From DASQGA01 sp035535315 (GTDB lineage: Bacteria; Actinomycetota; Thermoleophilia; Gaiellales; Gaiellaceae), in contig DATLQD010000058.1 of NCBI GenBank assembly GCA_035535315.1, positions 1-15,776 of the forward strand: a stretch of 15,776 nucleotides of DNA. Reading direction: 5' to 3'. Made by a program: the position numbers and the translations under genes. Below, one piece after another: positions 1 through 7,486 of the stretch; positions within the stretch are counted from its first letter, which is position 1, and every line of letters begins with the position of its first letter. The notes beneath the pieces were generated by a model, which made no database searches, was not told the origin of the DNA, and saw nothing but the letters and a program-made list of their open reading frames with translations.

Positions 1-1
1 C

Positions 2-154
2 AACATCGCGAACATGGCCGTCTCCCGAAATCGCCGGGAAGCACGCGCCCTCATGGCCCTCTCCGTCGACAGTCCGGTCTCAGACGAGCTTTTGGATCGG
101 CTTCGGTCAGAGCCGGGGTTCGTCGGCGCCCGCTTCATCCGCCTGCCCGAATGA
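2..154 (+). CDS. serA: C-terminal ACT-domain end of probable D-3-phosphoglycerate dehydrogenase (partial)
   Basis: Only the last 50 codons are present; the gene enters from the left edge and stops with TGA at 152-154. The peptide begins NIANMAVSRN, continues through ALMALSVDSPVSDELLDRL and ends GARFIRLPE. This is the usual end of the regulatory ACT domain of SerA, the NAD-dependent enzyme that starts serine synthesis from 3-phosphoglycerate; the ACT domain binds the feedback effector. The same ACT pattern (NI..M.V.R....ALM.L..D) also ends the beta part of L-serine dehydratase, so that is the main alternative. The catalytic domain is outside the window, so identity rests on the ACT tail and on the amino-acid biosynthesis gene ilvE downstream. 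Confidence 0.6.
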   Translation, partial: NIANMAVSRNRREARALMALSVDSPVSDELLDRLRSEPGFVGARFIRLPE

Positions 155-180
155 GCGTCCCTCGCCTCCGGCTCGCTCCC

Positions 181-205
181 GTGGGGGAAACCATGTTTCC
201 CCCAC
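181..205. repeat. Perfect inverted repeat (hairpin 1 of the serA-ybaK spacer)
   Basis: GTGGGGGAAA (181-190) and TTTCCCCCAC (196-205) are perfect inverted copies around a 5-nt loop, CCATG. No T-tract follows on the + strand, so it is not a classic intrinsic terminator. The half-site GTGGGGGAA recurs at 229-237, which suggests a REP-like or dispersed intergenic repeat unit rather than a one-off structure. Confidence 0.75.
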
Positions 206-228
206 GAGCCCCGTTCTTACGGTCCAAC

Positions 229-254
229 GTGGGGGAACCTCCCGGTTCCTCCAC
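229..254. repeat. Near-perfect inverted repeat (hairpin 2 of the serA-ybaK spacer)
   Basis: GTGGGGGAACC (229-239) pairs with GGTTCCTCCAC (244-254) across a TCCC loop. The 11-bp stem has a single G-T (G-U in RNA) position. It begins with the same GTGGGGGAA as the hairpin at 181-205. A small 4-bp hairpin, CCGT-TCTT-ACGG, lies between them at 211-222. Confidence 0.7.
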
Positions 255-269
255 ACCCCCTCCACGCGC

Positions 270-294
270 TCATAGGCGAGAGGCTGGCCTATGA
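270..294 (+). promoter_or_regulatory. Inverted repeat enclosing the ribosome-binding site and start codon of the deacylase gene
   Basis: TCATAGGC (270-277) and GCCTATGA (287-294) are perfect 8-bp inverted copies. The loop holds the Shine-Dalgarno GAGAGG (278-283), and the right arm contains the ATG at 291. In RNA this would bury the start codon in a stem; in DNA it could be an operator. The fold is seen in the sequence; any regulatory role is inference. Confidence 0.4.
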
Positions 295-785
295 GCCCCT
301 GGCCCGCGCCTGTGGAGCGAGTCGTCCAGTTCCTGTCCGACGCGAAGGTCGAGGCGAGTGTCCAGGAGTTCCCCGAGGGGACGCCGACGGCAGAGGCGGC
401 GGCGAAAGCGGTTGGCTGTGAGCTGGGACAGATCGTCAAGACCCTGGTCTTCATGTGTGACGGCCGCCCGCTTGTCGCTCTCCTGCCCGGCGACCGCAGG
501 GCCGACCGCGCGAAGGTCGCCCGGGCGGCCGGTGGCGAGCGCGCCAAGGTTGCAGGCCCGGATGAAGTGGAGCGGGCCACGGGGTTCCGGGCGGGCGGTG
601 TGGCGCCGTTCCCGCTCGCGGGCATCGACCTCGTGCTGATCGACCGGCGCCTCGTGACCCACCCGGTCGTCTGGGTCGGCGCCGGCTCGTCCCGCCACAT
701 GGCCGCGATCGCGGCTCCGGATCTGATCCGGCTGACGAAAGGCCGCGAGGCCGACCTCTCCGAGGAAGAGCGGCCCGTCCAGTAA
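291..785 (+). CDS. ybaK: YbaK/EbsC-type aminoacyl-tRNA deacylase
   Basis: This 164-residue protein is a single YbaK/ProRS editing (INS-like) domain. Free-standing members hydrolyse mischarged aminoacyl-tRNA in the cytoplasm, for example Cys-tRNA(Pro). Visible family marks are the GTPTAEAAA stretch (residues 30-38), IVKTLVF with the conserved Lys50, a LPGDRRAD segment (65-72), and the glycine-rich GFRAGGVAPFP loop (98-108) of the substrate pocket. The length is normal for the family. The ATG at 291 is supported by GAGAGG seven bases upstream, although both lie in a potential hairpin. The gene ends 13 bp before ilvE and may share a transcript with it. Exact substrate (Cys, Ala or another residue on tRNA) cannot be read from the sequence. 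Confidence 0.85.
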   Translation: MSPWPAPVERVVQFLSDAKVEASVQEFPEGTPTAEAAAKAVGCELGQIVKTLVFMCDGRPLVALLPGDRRADRAKVARAAGGERAKVAGPDEVERATGFRAGGVAPFPLAGIDLVLIDRRLVTHPVVWVGAGSSRHMAAIAAPDLIRLTKGREADLSEEERPVQ

Positions 786-798
786 TCTAGGCCTCGCC

Positions 799-1731
799 GT
801 GCGTGAGACCGAAAAAATCTGGATGAACGGCGAGCTCGTTGACTGGGCCGACGCCAAGATCCACGTCGGCTCCCACGGGCTCCACTACGGCTCGGGTGTC
901 TTCGAGGGAATTCGCGCCTACGAGACGCCCAAGGGCTCGGCCGTCTTCCGGCTCACCGACCACCTCCAGCGGCTTCACAAGTCGGCGCAGCTCATGTACA
1001 TGGAGCTTCCGTACAAGCCGGAAGAGCTGCGGGCTGCGACGCTCGACCTGCTCGGCGTCAACGGACTGCCCGAGGCGTACATCCGCCCGATCGCGTTCTA
1101 CGGCTACGGGGAGCTCGGTGTCGGTCCGGGCTCGAACCCGATCGACGTCGTGATCATGAGCTGGCCCTGGGGCACGTACCTCGGCGAGGACGCGCTCGAG
1201 CGCGGGATTCGCGCCAAGGTCTCTTCATGGAGGCGGGTTGGTCCGAACACGATCCCGCACGTCTCGAAAGCCACCGGGATCTACCTGAACTCCATGCTGG
1301 CCGTGGGCGAAGCCACCAGGGCCGGCTACCAGGAGGCGATCCTCCTGACGGACGAGGGCTACGTCGCGGACGGGTCGGGCGAGAACATCTTCGTGGTGAA
1401 GGACGGCGCGATCGGGACACCCGATCTGTCCTCCTCGATTCTGCCGGGCATCACGCGCGACACTGTGATCCAGATCGCGCAGGACCTCGGCTATACGGTC
1501 AACGAGACGAACCTGATCCGCTCGGATCTCTACCTCGCGGATGAGATCTTCATGACGGGCACGGCGGCTGAGGTCACGCCGATTCGCTCGGTCGATGACC
1601 AGGAGGTCGGAGACCCCGGTCCGGTCACGAAGGAGATCCAGAGCGCCTACCTCGACACCGTGCGCGGGAAGAGCGAGCGCTGGTCGCAGTGGCTCGAGTA
1701 CGTCGAGAAGAGTCCGGTCGCGGGCTCGTGA
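799..1731 (+). CDS. ilvE: Branched-chain amino acid aminotransferase
   Basis: This is a 310-residue class IV PLP-dependent aminotransferase. It moves the amino group between glutamate and the 2-oxo acids of leucine, isoleucine and valine. The sequence follows IlvE closely: IWMNGELVDW at the start, HGLHYGSGVFEGIRAY (27-41), the PLP lysine at K157 in PHVSKATG, DGSGENIFVVKDG, SSILPGITRD, and YLADEIFMTGTAAEVTPIRSVD. The start is GTG at 799 with no Shine-Dalgarno. A TAATCT hexamer at 783-788, overlapping the preceding stop codon, could be a -10 box for a near-leaderless transcript, but no -35 is evident. The stop overlaps the next gene's GTG by four bases, which points to translational coupling with the DegT-family enzyme. 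Confidence 0.95.
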   Translation: MRETEKIWMNGELVDWADAKIHVGSHGLHYGSGVFEGIRAYETPKGSAVFRLTDHLQRLHKSAQLMYMELPYKPEELRAATLDLLGVNGLPEAYIRPIAFYGYGELGVGPGSNPIDVVIMSWPWGTYLGEDALERGIRAKVSSWRRVGPNTIPHVSKATGIYLNSMLAVGEATRAGYQEAILLTDEGYVADGSGENIFVVKDGAIGTPDLSSSILPGITRDTVIQIAQDLGYTVNETNLIRSDLYLADEIFMTGTAAEVTPIRSVDDQEVGDPGPVTKEIQSAYLDTVRGKSERWSQWLEYVEKSPVAGS

Positions 1732-2861
1732 CGACTGGCCAGCGGGCCGAGACGGGCGAGATCGGCCTCTCGGCACCCTTCCTCGGGGAACGGGAGGAGG
1801 AGCTCGTGCTCGAGGTGCTTCGGTCCGGTCGGCTGGGGCTCGGGCCGATGACCGACCGCTTCGAAGCGCTTCTCGCCGAGCGGGTGGGCGCGCCGCACGT
1901 CGCCGCCGTCTCTAGCGGCACCGCGGGCCTCCATCTCTGTGTACGCCTCGCCGGAATCGGTCCGGGTGACGAGGTCGTGACGACGCCGTTCTCCTTCGTG
2001 AGCTCGGCCAACTGCGTGCTCTTCGAGGGCGCCCACCCCGTCTTTGCGGACATCGATCCGGAGACTCTGAACCTCGACCCTGCCGCCGTCGAGGCGGCGA
2101 TCACACCGCGGACGAAGGCGATCCTCCCGGTGCACATCTTCGGATATCCGGCCGAGCTCGAGGCCATTGAGCAGATCGCCGAGCGGCACGGGCTCGCAAT
2201 TCTCGAAGACGCATGCGAGGCGCTTGGCGCCGAGTATCGCGGCCGCCCGGTCGGCTCGTCCGGGCACCCAGCCGTCTTCGCCTTCTATCCGAACAAGCAG
2301 ATGACGACGGGGGAGGGGGGCGCTGTCGCCGTCCGGAGCGAGGAGGAGTGGAACCTCGTCAAGAGCCTTGCGAACCAGGGTCGGAGCGACTCGGGCGAGT
2401 GGCTCACGCATGCGCGGCTCGGCTACAACTACCGCCTCGACGAGCTGTCGGCCGCAGTAGGGCTGGCACAGCTCGAGAAGCTCGATCGGATCCTGGAGCT
2501 CCGCGCGGAGGTCGCGGCCCGCTACGAGGCCCTGCTTGCGCCGATCGAAGGAGTTGAGACCCTGATCGCGGACGACGTCCACCACCGGCGCTCCTGGTTC
2601 GTGTACGTCGTCCTCCTGGACGAGAGCGTCGACCGCGACGGGGTGATCGCCCGCCTGGCAGAGCAGGGAGTGGCGGCGAAGCCCTATCTGCCGTCCATCC
2701 ACCTGCAGCCGTACTACCGCGAGCGCTTTGGGTACAGGGAGGGGGCGCTTCCCGTCTCGGAGGCCGCGAGCGCTCGGTCGCTGGCGCTCCCGTTCTTCAC
2801 GGCTCTCGCAGGCGAGGACCAGGAGCGGGTCGCCGACTCGCTCGTTCGCGCTCTCGCCTGA
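1728..2861 (+). CDS. DegT/DnrJ/EryC1-family PLP aminotransferase
   Basis: This 377-residue protein belongs to the family that aminates nucleotide-linked keto-sugars or related substrates. Family features are GLGPMTDRFE near the N-terminus, SSGTAGLHLCVRLAGIGPGD (PLP phosphate site), PFSFVSSAN, PVFADIDPETLNLDP, PVHIFGYPAE, EDACEALGAEYRG, and the PLP lysine at about K190 in FYPNKQMTTGEGG. The conserved C-terminal YRLDELSAAVGLAQL segment is also present. The chosen start is GTG at 1728, which overlaps the ilvE stop in a GTGA. The frame stays open to another GTG at 1689, but that would overlap ilvE by 43 nt. No sugar-nucleotide genes lie nearby, so the substrate is unknown. The MFS gene starts 10 bp downstream. 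Confidence 0.88.
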   Translation: MTTGQRAETGEIGLSAPFLGEREEELVLEVLRSGRLGLGPMTDRFEALLAERVGAPHVAAVSSGTAGLHLCVRLAGIGPGDEVVTTPFSFVSSANCVLFEGAHPVFADIDPETLNLDPAAVEAAITPRTKAILPVHIFGYPAELEAIEQIAERHGLAILEDACEALGAEYRGRPVGSSGHPAVFAFYPNKQMTTGEGGAVAVRSEEEWNLVKSLANQGRSDSGEWLTHARLGYNYRLDELSAAVGLAQLEKLDRILELRAEVAARYEALLAPIEGVETLIADDVHHRRSWFVYVVLLDESVDRDGVIARLAEQGVAAKPYLPSIHLQPYYRERFGYREGALPVSEAASARSLALPFFTALAGEDQERVADSLVRALA

Positions 2862-2871
2862 GGCACGGGGC

Positions 2872-4023
2872 ATGCGAAGGGCGCGGGCGAGCGTCATCGG
2901 TGCCTTCGCGCTCCATGCCGCTGTAGCGGGCACCCTCGGGCCGCGGCTTCCGGCCGTCAAGGAGCAGGCAGAAATCACGGACGGGGAGCTCGGCGTTGCG
3001 CTCGCGGTCTTCGCGGTCGGGCTTTTCGTCGGGACGAGAATCGTGTCCCCTTTGCTCGACCGGCTCGGAACTCGAGGGGTTCTCCGAGGCGGAATGCCGC
3101 TCCTGGGGGTGTCGCTGCTCGGCCCCGCGTTCGCGGAGAGCCTCCCTTCGCTCGCCGCCGCTCTCTTCGTGGTGGGTGCGCTCAGCGGGATCCTTGACGT
3201 CGCGATGAACTCGAACGCGGTGGTCGTGGAGCGCAGTTACGGCCGCCCGATCATGTCGAGCATCCACGGCACCTGGAGCGCAGGCATGCTGGTCGCCTCG
3301 GGCGGAGCGGCCGCTGCGGCGGCGCTGGACGTCTCATTGCGCCTGCACTTCGGGCTGGCGGCGCTCGCGATCGCACTCGTGAGCGCACCGGCGCTCGGAC
3401 ACCTCGCCGCTGCCGCCGACGCCCCGCAGCAACTGCCCGCTGTTCGAACACGTGGCTACCTGCTTGCAAGGCCCGTGCTGCTCCTCGGGATCATCGGCTT
3501 CTGCTCGTTCCTCGGCGAGGGGGCCGCGATCGACTGGAGCGCCGTCTACGTCGACGAGAGCCTGGATGCGAGCCGAGGGGCGGCGGCCCTTGCCTTCGTT
3601 GCCTTCTCGGTCGGAATCACGGCCTCCCGCTTCCTTGTCGACCGGATCGCGGCCCGGCTGGGGCCGGTCCCCGTCGTCAGGTGGGGCGCAACGCTCGCGG
3701 CTGCGGGGCTTGCCCTCGGTCTCGCGGTGCCCGAGACGGGGGTGGCGATCGCAGGGTTCGCGCTCCTCGGCGCGGGGCTCGCGCCCGTCGTTCCGACCGT
3801 GTTCAGCGCGGCCGGGAACATGCGCGCGCGCTCGGGTCGAAGCGCGCTCGCGGCCGTGGTGACGATCAGCTATCTGGGCTCGATCCTCGGCCCCGCGCTG
3901 ATCGGGTTCGTCACGAGCCTGGTTGGCCTACGAGCCGCGCTCGGGATTCCGGTGCTGCTCGCGCTCCTAGCTGCGAGGCTCGCTGCTCAGGTTGCTTCCG
4001 CGCCGGGCGGGCGGCATGGATAA
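2872..4023 (+). CDS. MFS transporter, YbjJ-like subfamily
   Basis: This 383-residue integral membrane protein has about twelve hydrophobic segments. The MFS loop motif DRLGTR lies after the second segment (about residues 63-68). The stretch DVAMNSNAVVVER...PIMSSIHGTWSAGML (about 109-140) is characteristic of the YbjJ/FucP-like branch of the major facilitator superfamily. The substrate is not known and cannot be inferred here. The ATG at 2872 is preceded by TGAGG eight bases upstream, formed partly by the stop codon of the previous gene. An upstream reading to 2728 is rejected because its N-terminus is arginine/serine-rich shadow sequence inside the aminotransferase gene. The gene is probably cotranscribed with ilvE and the DegT-family gene. 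Confidence 0.85.
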   Translation: MRRARASVIGAFALHAAVAGTLGPRLPAVKEQAEITDGELGVALAVFAVGLFVGTRIVSPLLDRLGTRGVLRGGMPLLGVSLLGPAFAESLPSLAAALFVVGALSGILDVAMNSNAVVVERSYGRPIMSSIHGTWSAGMLVASGGAAAAAALDVSLRLHFGLAALAIALVSAPALGHLAAAADAPQQLPAVRTRGYLLARPVLLLGIIGFCSFLGEGAAIDWSAVYVDESLDASRGAAALAFVAFSVGITASRFLVDRIAARLGPVPVVRWGATLAAAGLALGLAVPETGVAIAGFALLGAGLAPVVPTVFSAAGNMRARSGRSALAAVVTISYLGSILGPALIGFVTSLVGLRAALGIPVLLALLAARLAAQVASAPGGRHG

Positions 4024-4024
4024 T
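4019..4024 (+). promoter_or_regulatory. Possible -10 element for a leaderless RemA-like gene
   Basis: GATAAT lies six bases before the ATG at 4031, which has no Shine-Dalgarno. This is the spacing expected when transcription starts at the start codon. No convincing -35 is seen at 16-18 bp; TTGCTT at 3992-3997 is 21 bp away. Confidence 0.3.
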
Positions 4025-4030
4025 CCCGTC

Positions 4031-4432
4031 ATGGCCGACGGGCAGCCGAAGATGGTCTTCCTCGGATTCGGAAAGTTCGTCCGCGCTGACCGCATCTACG
4101 GACTGGAGCCGATCGTCGGCGAGGATCGCGGCGGCGGCCGGCGCACGCTGGTCTGGGTGGAGGGGATTCCGGAGCCGGTCATCGCCTCACGAACCGAGCG
4201 GACGATCCTGGCGGACATGGGTCAGCGCGACGCGCTCGCGAGCCCGCTCCTGGACGACGCGCTTTCGCTCGCCCAACGGGTCTCGAACGACGCTGACCGG
4301 GTCGGACCGCTGCTTCGCCGGTCGATCAAGTCGGAAGCGGGCGTCGACTTCGACGAGCTGGGGCGCCGTGCGCGCCAGCTGCTCGAGGCGACCGCGACAC
4401 GGCCCGAGGCCGAGCAGCTGTTCGACGAGTGA
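4031..4432 (+). CDS. RemA-like DUF370-family protein with C-terminal extension
   Basis: Residues about 8-63 match the DUF370 family of small regulators typified by Bacillus subtilis RemA. The marks are FLGFGKFVRADRIYGLEPIV, then RRTLVWVEGIPEPVIASRTERTI, which is the family pattern of 'FG..v.a.ri' followed by an RR/T.v....h.i.s strand region. RemA proteins form ring-like oligomers that bind DNA and activate biofilm genes in Bacillus; the target in this lineage is unknown. At 133 residues the protein is longer than RemA (under 90), because a polar, probably helical tail (about 66-133) is added. ATG at 4016 is an alternative start that overlaps the MFS stop codon. The stop overlaps the glycosylase start by GTGA. 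Confidence 0.72.
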   Translation: MADGQPKMVFLGFGKFVRADRIYGLEPIVGEDRGGGRRTLVWVEGIPEPVIASRTERTILADMGQRDALASPLLDDALSLAQRVSNDADRVGPLLRRSIKSEAGVDFDELGRRARQLLEATATRPEAEQLFDE

Positions 4433-4989
4433 GAATTGAGTTCTTCGCGCGCTCGGTCCACGACGTCGCCCCGGAGCTCATCGGCGCGACGCTCATGGTG
4501 AACGGCGTCGGGGGCCGGATCGTCGAGGTAGAAGCCTACGACCGCGAGGACCCGGCCAGCCACGGTTTCCGTGGCCAGACAACGCGGAACCGCTCCATGT
4601 TCGGCCCGCCCGGGCACGCGTATGTCTACCGCTCCTACGGAGTTCACTGGTGCCTGAACCTCGTCTGTGAGCAGGAGGGAGTGGCTGCCGCGGTGCTCGT
4701 TCGGGCCCTCGAGCCGACCCGGGGCCTGGACGCGATGCGCGAGCGGCGCGGCTTCGAGGACGAGCGGCTCCTCTGCTCGGGCCCCGGCCGCCTCTGCCAG
4801 GCGCTCGCCGTGACGGGCGAGCACGACGGACTTCGGCTCGACCGCCGACCCTTTGCGCTCGGGGAAGCGCCCGCACCGGCACAGGTCGTCCGCGGCCAGC
4901 GCGTCGGCATCTCGCGAGCCGTCGAGCTTCCCTGGCGCTACGGGCTGGTGGGCTCGCGCTTTCTCAGCCGCGCGCTACGACCAGCCTGA
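4429..4989 (+). CDS. mpg: DNA-3-methyladenine glycosylase (AAG/Mpg family)
   Basis: This 186-residue base-excision repair enzyme removes 3-methyladenine and other alkylated or deaminated purines from DNA. AAG-family motifs are clear: GGRIVEVEAYDRED with the catalytic-type Glu35 and the stacking Tyr37, a His at 45 in PASHGFRGQT, TRNRSMFGPPGHAYVYRSYG (52-71), CLNLVC, AAAVLVRALEP, and GPGRLCQALAV. The length is normal for bacterial members. The start is GTG at 4429 in a GTGA overlap with the RemA-like gene, so translation is probably coupled. The last 26 nt overlap, on the opposite strand, the 3' end of the convergent PBP gene. No terminator sits between the two genes. Confidence 0.92.
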   Translation: MRIEFFARSVHDVAPELIGATLMVNGVGGRIVEVEAYDREDPASHGFRGQTTRNRSMFGPPGHAYVYRSYGVHWCLNLVCEQEGVAAAVLVRALEPTRGLDAMRERRGFEDERLLCSGPGRLCQALAVTGEHDGLRLDRRPFALGEAPAPAQVVRGQRVGISRAVELPWRYGLVGSRFLSRALRPA

Positions 4990-7486
4990 TCGTAGTGTTG
5001 CGCCCAGCTGCGATGCCCGGACCGGGGCTCTGGCCAAGGACGACGCCGGGCTCTCCGTCCCCGGAAGCCTCGACGATCGCCTCCAGCCCGTTCCGCCGGA
5101 GCTTGACCCTTGCCTGCTCGATCGTCAGCCCGACGAGGTCGGGCACGACGCCATGGAGGGCTCGCGGGATCACGAGGCGCACGGTGTCGTACGCTGAGAG
5201 CGTTCCCCGGGCGGGAAACTGCGCGACGACGTAGCCAATGCGCTCGCCGGCCTTGGCCGGCCGGGTCACGACCTGGGCCTCGAGCGGCATGGTGGCAAGC
5301 CGCGCCTTCGCATCCTCGAGCGACGCCCCGACGACACGGGGAACGTCGACCTCGTTCAGCTTGCACGAGGCTTCCTTCTCCGGCGCGAACCCGGAGACGT
5401 ACATGACCTCGTGGGTGTCCCGGCAGTTGCCGTTGTCGAGAAGCCACTGGTTGTTCCGGTAGACGACCTCGTACGGCACCGCAGCCTCATATGTGGGTGC
5501 AGGGAAGAGCGCGGGCGGCTCGTTCTTCGCCCTGAGGGCGCTCTGGGCGAACGTTTTCCAGATGAGGGCGGGGAACGTTCCTCCCGCGACAGGATCTCCC
5601 TGGAATTCGGTCATCATCGGTCGCAGGGTGGAGGGGTAACCCACCCAGACCGCGACCGCAAGCTGGGGGGTGTACCCGACGAACCAGGCGTCCCCGTAGT
5701 TCTCGGTCGTGCCCGTCTTCCCGGCGACCGGCCGGTCGAGGAGGGCCGCTCGCCGCCCAGTCCCGCCGTGAACGACTTGGGAGAGGATCGAGGTCAGCGT
5801 TGCCGCCTTGTTGGGGTCGAGAACCTGCTTCGCGGTGGGAGTGTTCTCGCTGATCCGCTTGCACTGGGCCTCGATGAGTCGGGCGGTGCGAGCTTTGCAG
5901 TCTTCTCCGACCCAGACGACCGCCCGCGGGACGTTCCCGAGGAGGTGGCCGTCGACGCGCGCGCCGTTGTTGGCGAACGTCGAGAACGCCCGCGCCATCT
6001 CGAGCGGGTTCACCGCCTCGACGCCGAGCCCGATGCCGAAGTAGTCGTTCAGGTGGCTGTTGATGCCGAGCGCGTGGGCCATGCGGGCGACGTTCTTCGG
6101 GCCAACCTGAGCGGTGAGCTGCGCGTATACCGAGTTGTCGGAGAAGACCGTGGCCTCCGTCAGGTTGATCGTCCCGAGATAGGAGCCCTCGTAGTTGTGG
6201 ACGGACCAGAGTTTGTCGCCGAGGTTGATCAGCGTCGGCTTTGAGGTGTAGCTCGTGACGGGCGAGATGCCCTGCGCGAGCGCGGCCGCAAGCACGAACG
6301 GCTTGAACGACGAACCGGACTGGCGCTCTCCCTGGACGGCGAGGTTGAACTGGCTCTTGCGAAAGCTGCTGCCGCCGACCATGGCGAGCACCCGACCGTC
6401 ACGCGGGTCGATCGCGACGAGTGCGGCCGCCGGGCCGTTCGGGTCGGGAAGCCACTTCTCGATCGCGTCGCGGGCGAGGCTCTGGAGCTCCAGGTCGATC
6501 GACGTCTGGACGCGGAGCCCGCCGCCGAACACCTTGCCCGACCCGTAGTAGGGGATGAGCTGCTGCTTCACGTACTCCGCGAAGTACTGTGCAGGGCGCT
6601 GGCCGCCTGGGATCCGCACGTCCTCCGGACGAGGCAGCGGGGCTTCGAGCGCCTTCTCGTAGTCCCCACGGGTCACAAGGCCTTGCGTCCGCATGAGCCC
6701 GAGCACGGTGTCGCGCCGCACCCGCGCTGCCGTTGGGCTCGTGACGGGGTCGTAGGCCGAAGGGTTCGCAGGAATGCCGGCGAGGAGCGCCGCCTCTGCG
6801 AGCGTCAAGTCGCGTGCCGGTTTGTCGAAGTACACGCGCGCAGCCATCTGGATGCCGTACGCGCCGTTTCCGAAGAAGATCGTGTTCAGATACGCGGTCA
6901 AGATCCGGTCCTTCGACCAGCGTCGCTCGAGCTGCCATGCGAGCGCGGCCTCCTTCAGCTTGCGGCTGATCGTGCGGTCGTTCTCCGTGACCGTGTTCTT
7001 CACGAACTGTTGCGTGATCGTCGAGCCGCCCTGTACGACCTCCTTGTGCCTGACATCGGACCAGACCGCGCGCGCAATCCCGCGCACGTCGACGCCTCGA
7101 TGCTCCCAGTAGCGGCGGTCCTCGACGGCGACGATCGCTTGCTTCACCACGGGGGCGATCTGGTCGGAGGTCACGATCACCCTGCTCTCCTCGCCGCGCA
7201 GGACTGCGAGGATCGTCTTGCCGTCGGACGCGTAGACGTAGCCGTCCTGGCTCAGGTTGCTGGCCTGGTTCGCCGGATCGAGCTTGGGGATCTCTCCGGC
7301 GATCGCCATGACGAGCCCGTAGGTGAAGGCCACCATCGAGAGGAGGCCGACCACGAGCAGCAGGACGAGTGCTCGAAGCTTGCGGATCCTGCGCCGACGG
7401 GGCTTCGCCGTCTTGCTTCGTCGAAACAGCACGAAGGGCCGGATTGTAGTCGTAGCCCGGCGGACGGCCCCGACGGAGCGGTTCAA
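4964..7486 (-). CDS. Class A penicillin-binding protein (transglycosylase/transpeptidase) with two PASTA domains
   Basis: This 840-residue bifunctional peptidoglycan synthase is anchored in the membrane by one helix (about 38-62) after a very basic cytoplasmic segment. The GT51 glycosyltransferase domain has the catalytic-type E122 in AVEDRRYWEHRGVD, GGSTITQQ (153-160) and RILTAYLNTIFFGNGAYG. The transpeptidase domain has SSFK with nucleophile S392, SDN (449-451) and KTGT (590-593). Two PASTA repeats end the protein (about 713-776 and 778-840). The likely start is TTG at 7486, which forms a TTGA overlap with the anti-sigma stop; a GTG at 7432 (residue 19) is an alternative. The gene is third in the sigma/anti-sigma operon. 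The domain order is that of actinobacterial PonA-like PBPs. Confidence 0.93.
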   Translation of the reverse strand: MNRSVGAVRRATTTIRPFVLFRRSKTAKPRRRRIRKLRALVLLLVVGLLSMVAFTYGLVMAIAGEIPKLDPANQASNLSQDGYVYASDGKTILAVLRGEESRVIVTSDQIAPVVKQAIVAVEDRRYWEHRGVDVRGIARAVWSDVRHKEVVQGGSTITQQFVKNTVTENDRTISRKLKEAALAWQLERRWSKDRILTAYLNTIFFGNGAYGIQMAARVYFDKPARDLTLAEAALLAGIPANPSAYDPVTSPTAARVRRDTVLGLMRTQGLVTRGDYEKALEAPLPRPEDVRIPGGQRPAQYFAEYVKQQLIPYYGSGKVFGGGLRVQTSIDLELQSLARDAIEKWLPDPNGPAAALVAIDPRDGRVLAMVGGSSFRKSQFNLAVQGERQSGSSFKPFVLAAALAQGISPVTSYTSKPTLINLGDKLWSVHNYEGSYLGTINLTEATVFSDNSVYAQLTAQVGPKNVARMAHALGINSHLNDYFGIGLGVEAVNPLEMARAFSTFANNGARVDGHLLGNVPRAVVWVGEDCKARTARLIEAQCKRISENTPTAKQVLDPNKAATLTSILSQVVHGGTGRRAALLDRPVAGKTGTTENYGDAWFVGYTPQLAVAVWVGYPSTLRPMMTEFQGDPVAGGTFPALIWKTFAQSALRAKNEPPALFPAPTYEAAVPYEVVYRNNQWLLDNGNCRDTHEVMYVSGFAPEKEASCKLNEVDVPRVVGASLEDAKARLATMPLEAQVVTRPAKAGERIGYVVAQFPARGTLSAYDTVRLVIPRALHGVVPDLVGLTIEQARVKLRRNGLEAIVEASGDGEPGVVLGQSPGPGIAAGRNTTIRLVVARG

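Noticed and set aside
181..254. Spacer hairpins as the serA transcription terminator
   Set aside because: Neither stem is followed by a T-run on the + strand, and the shared arm suggests a repeat element; a Rho-independent role is not supported.
2068..2094. Another TGAACC with a CG-starting element 16 bp later, inside the DegT-family gene
   Set aside because: The second element reads CGAGG, not CGAAT, and it lies deep in a coding region with no gene start downstream; treated as chance.
1647..2978. Minus-strand open frame of 443 codons antisense to the DegT-family gene
   Set aside because: No recognisable motifs and an arginine-rich composition typical of antisense frames in high-GC DNA; the plus-strand gene is clearly real.
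5411..6244. Plus-strand open frame antisense to the PBP gene
   Set aside because: Mirror frame of a well-supported PBP with all catalytic motifs; no domain of its own.
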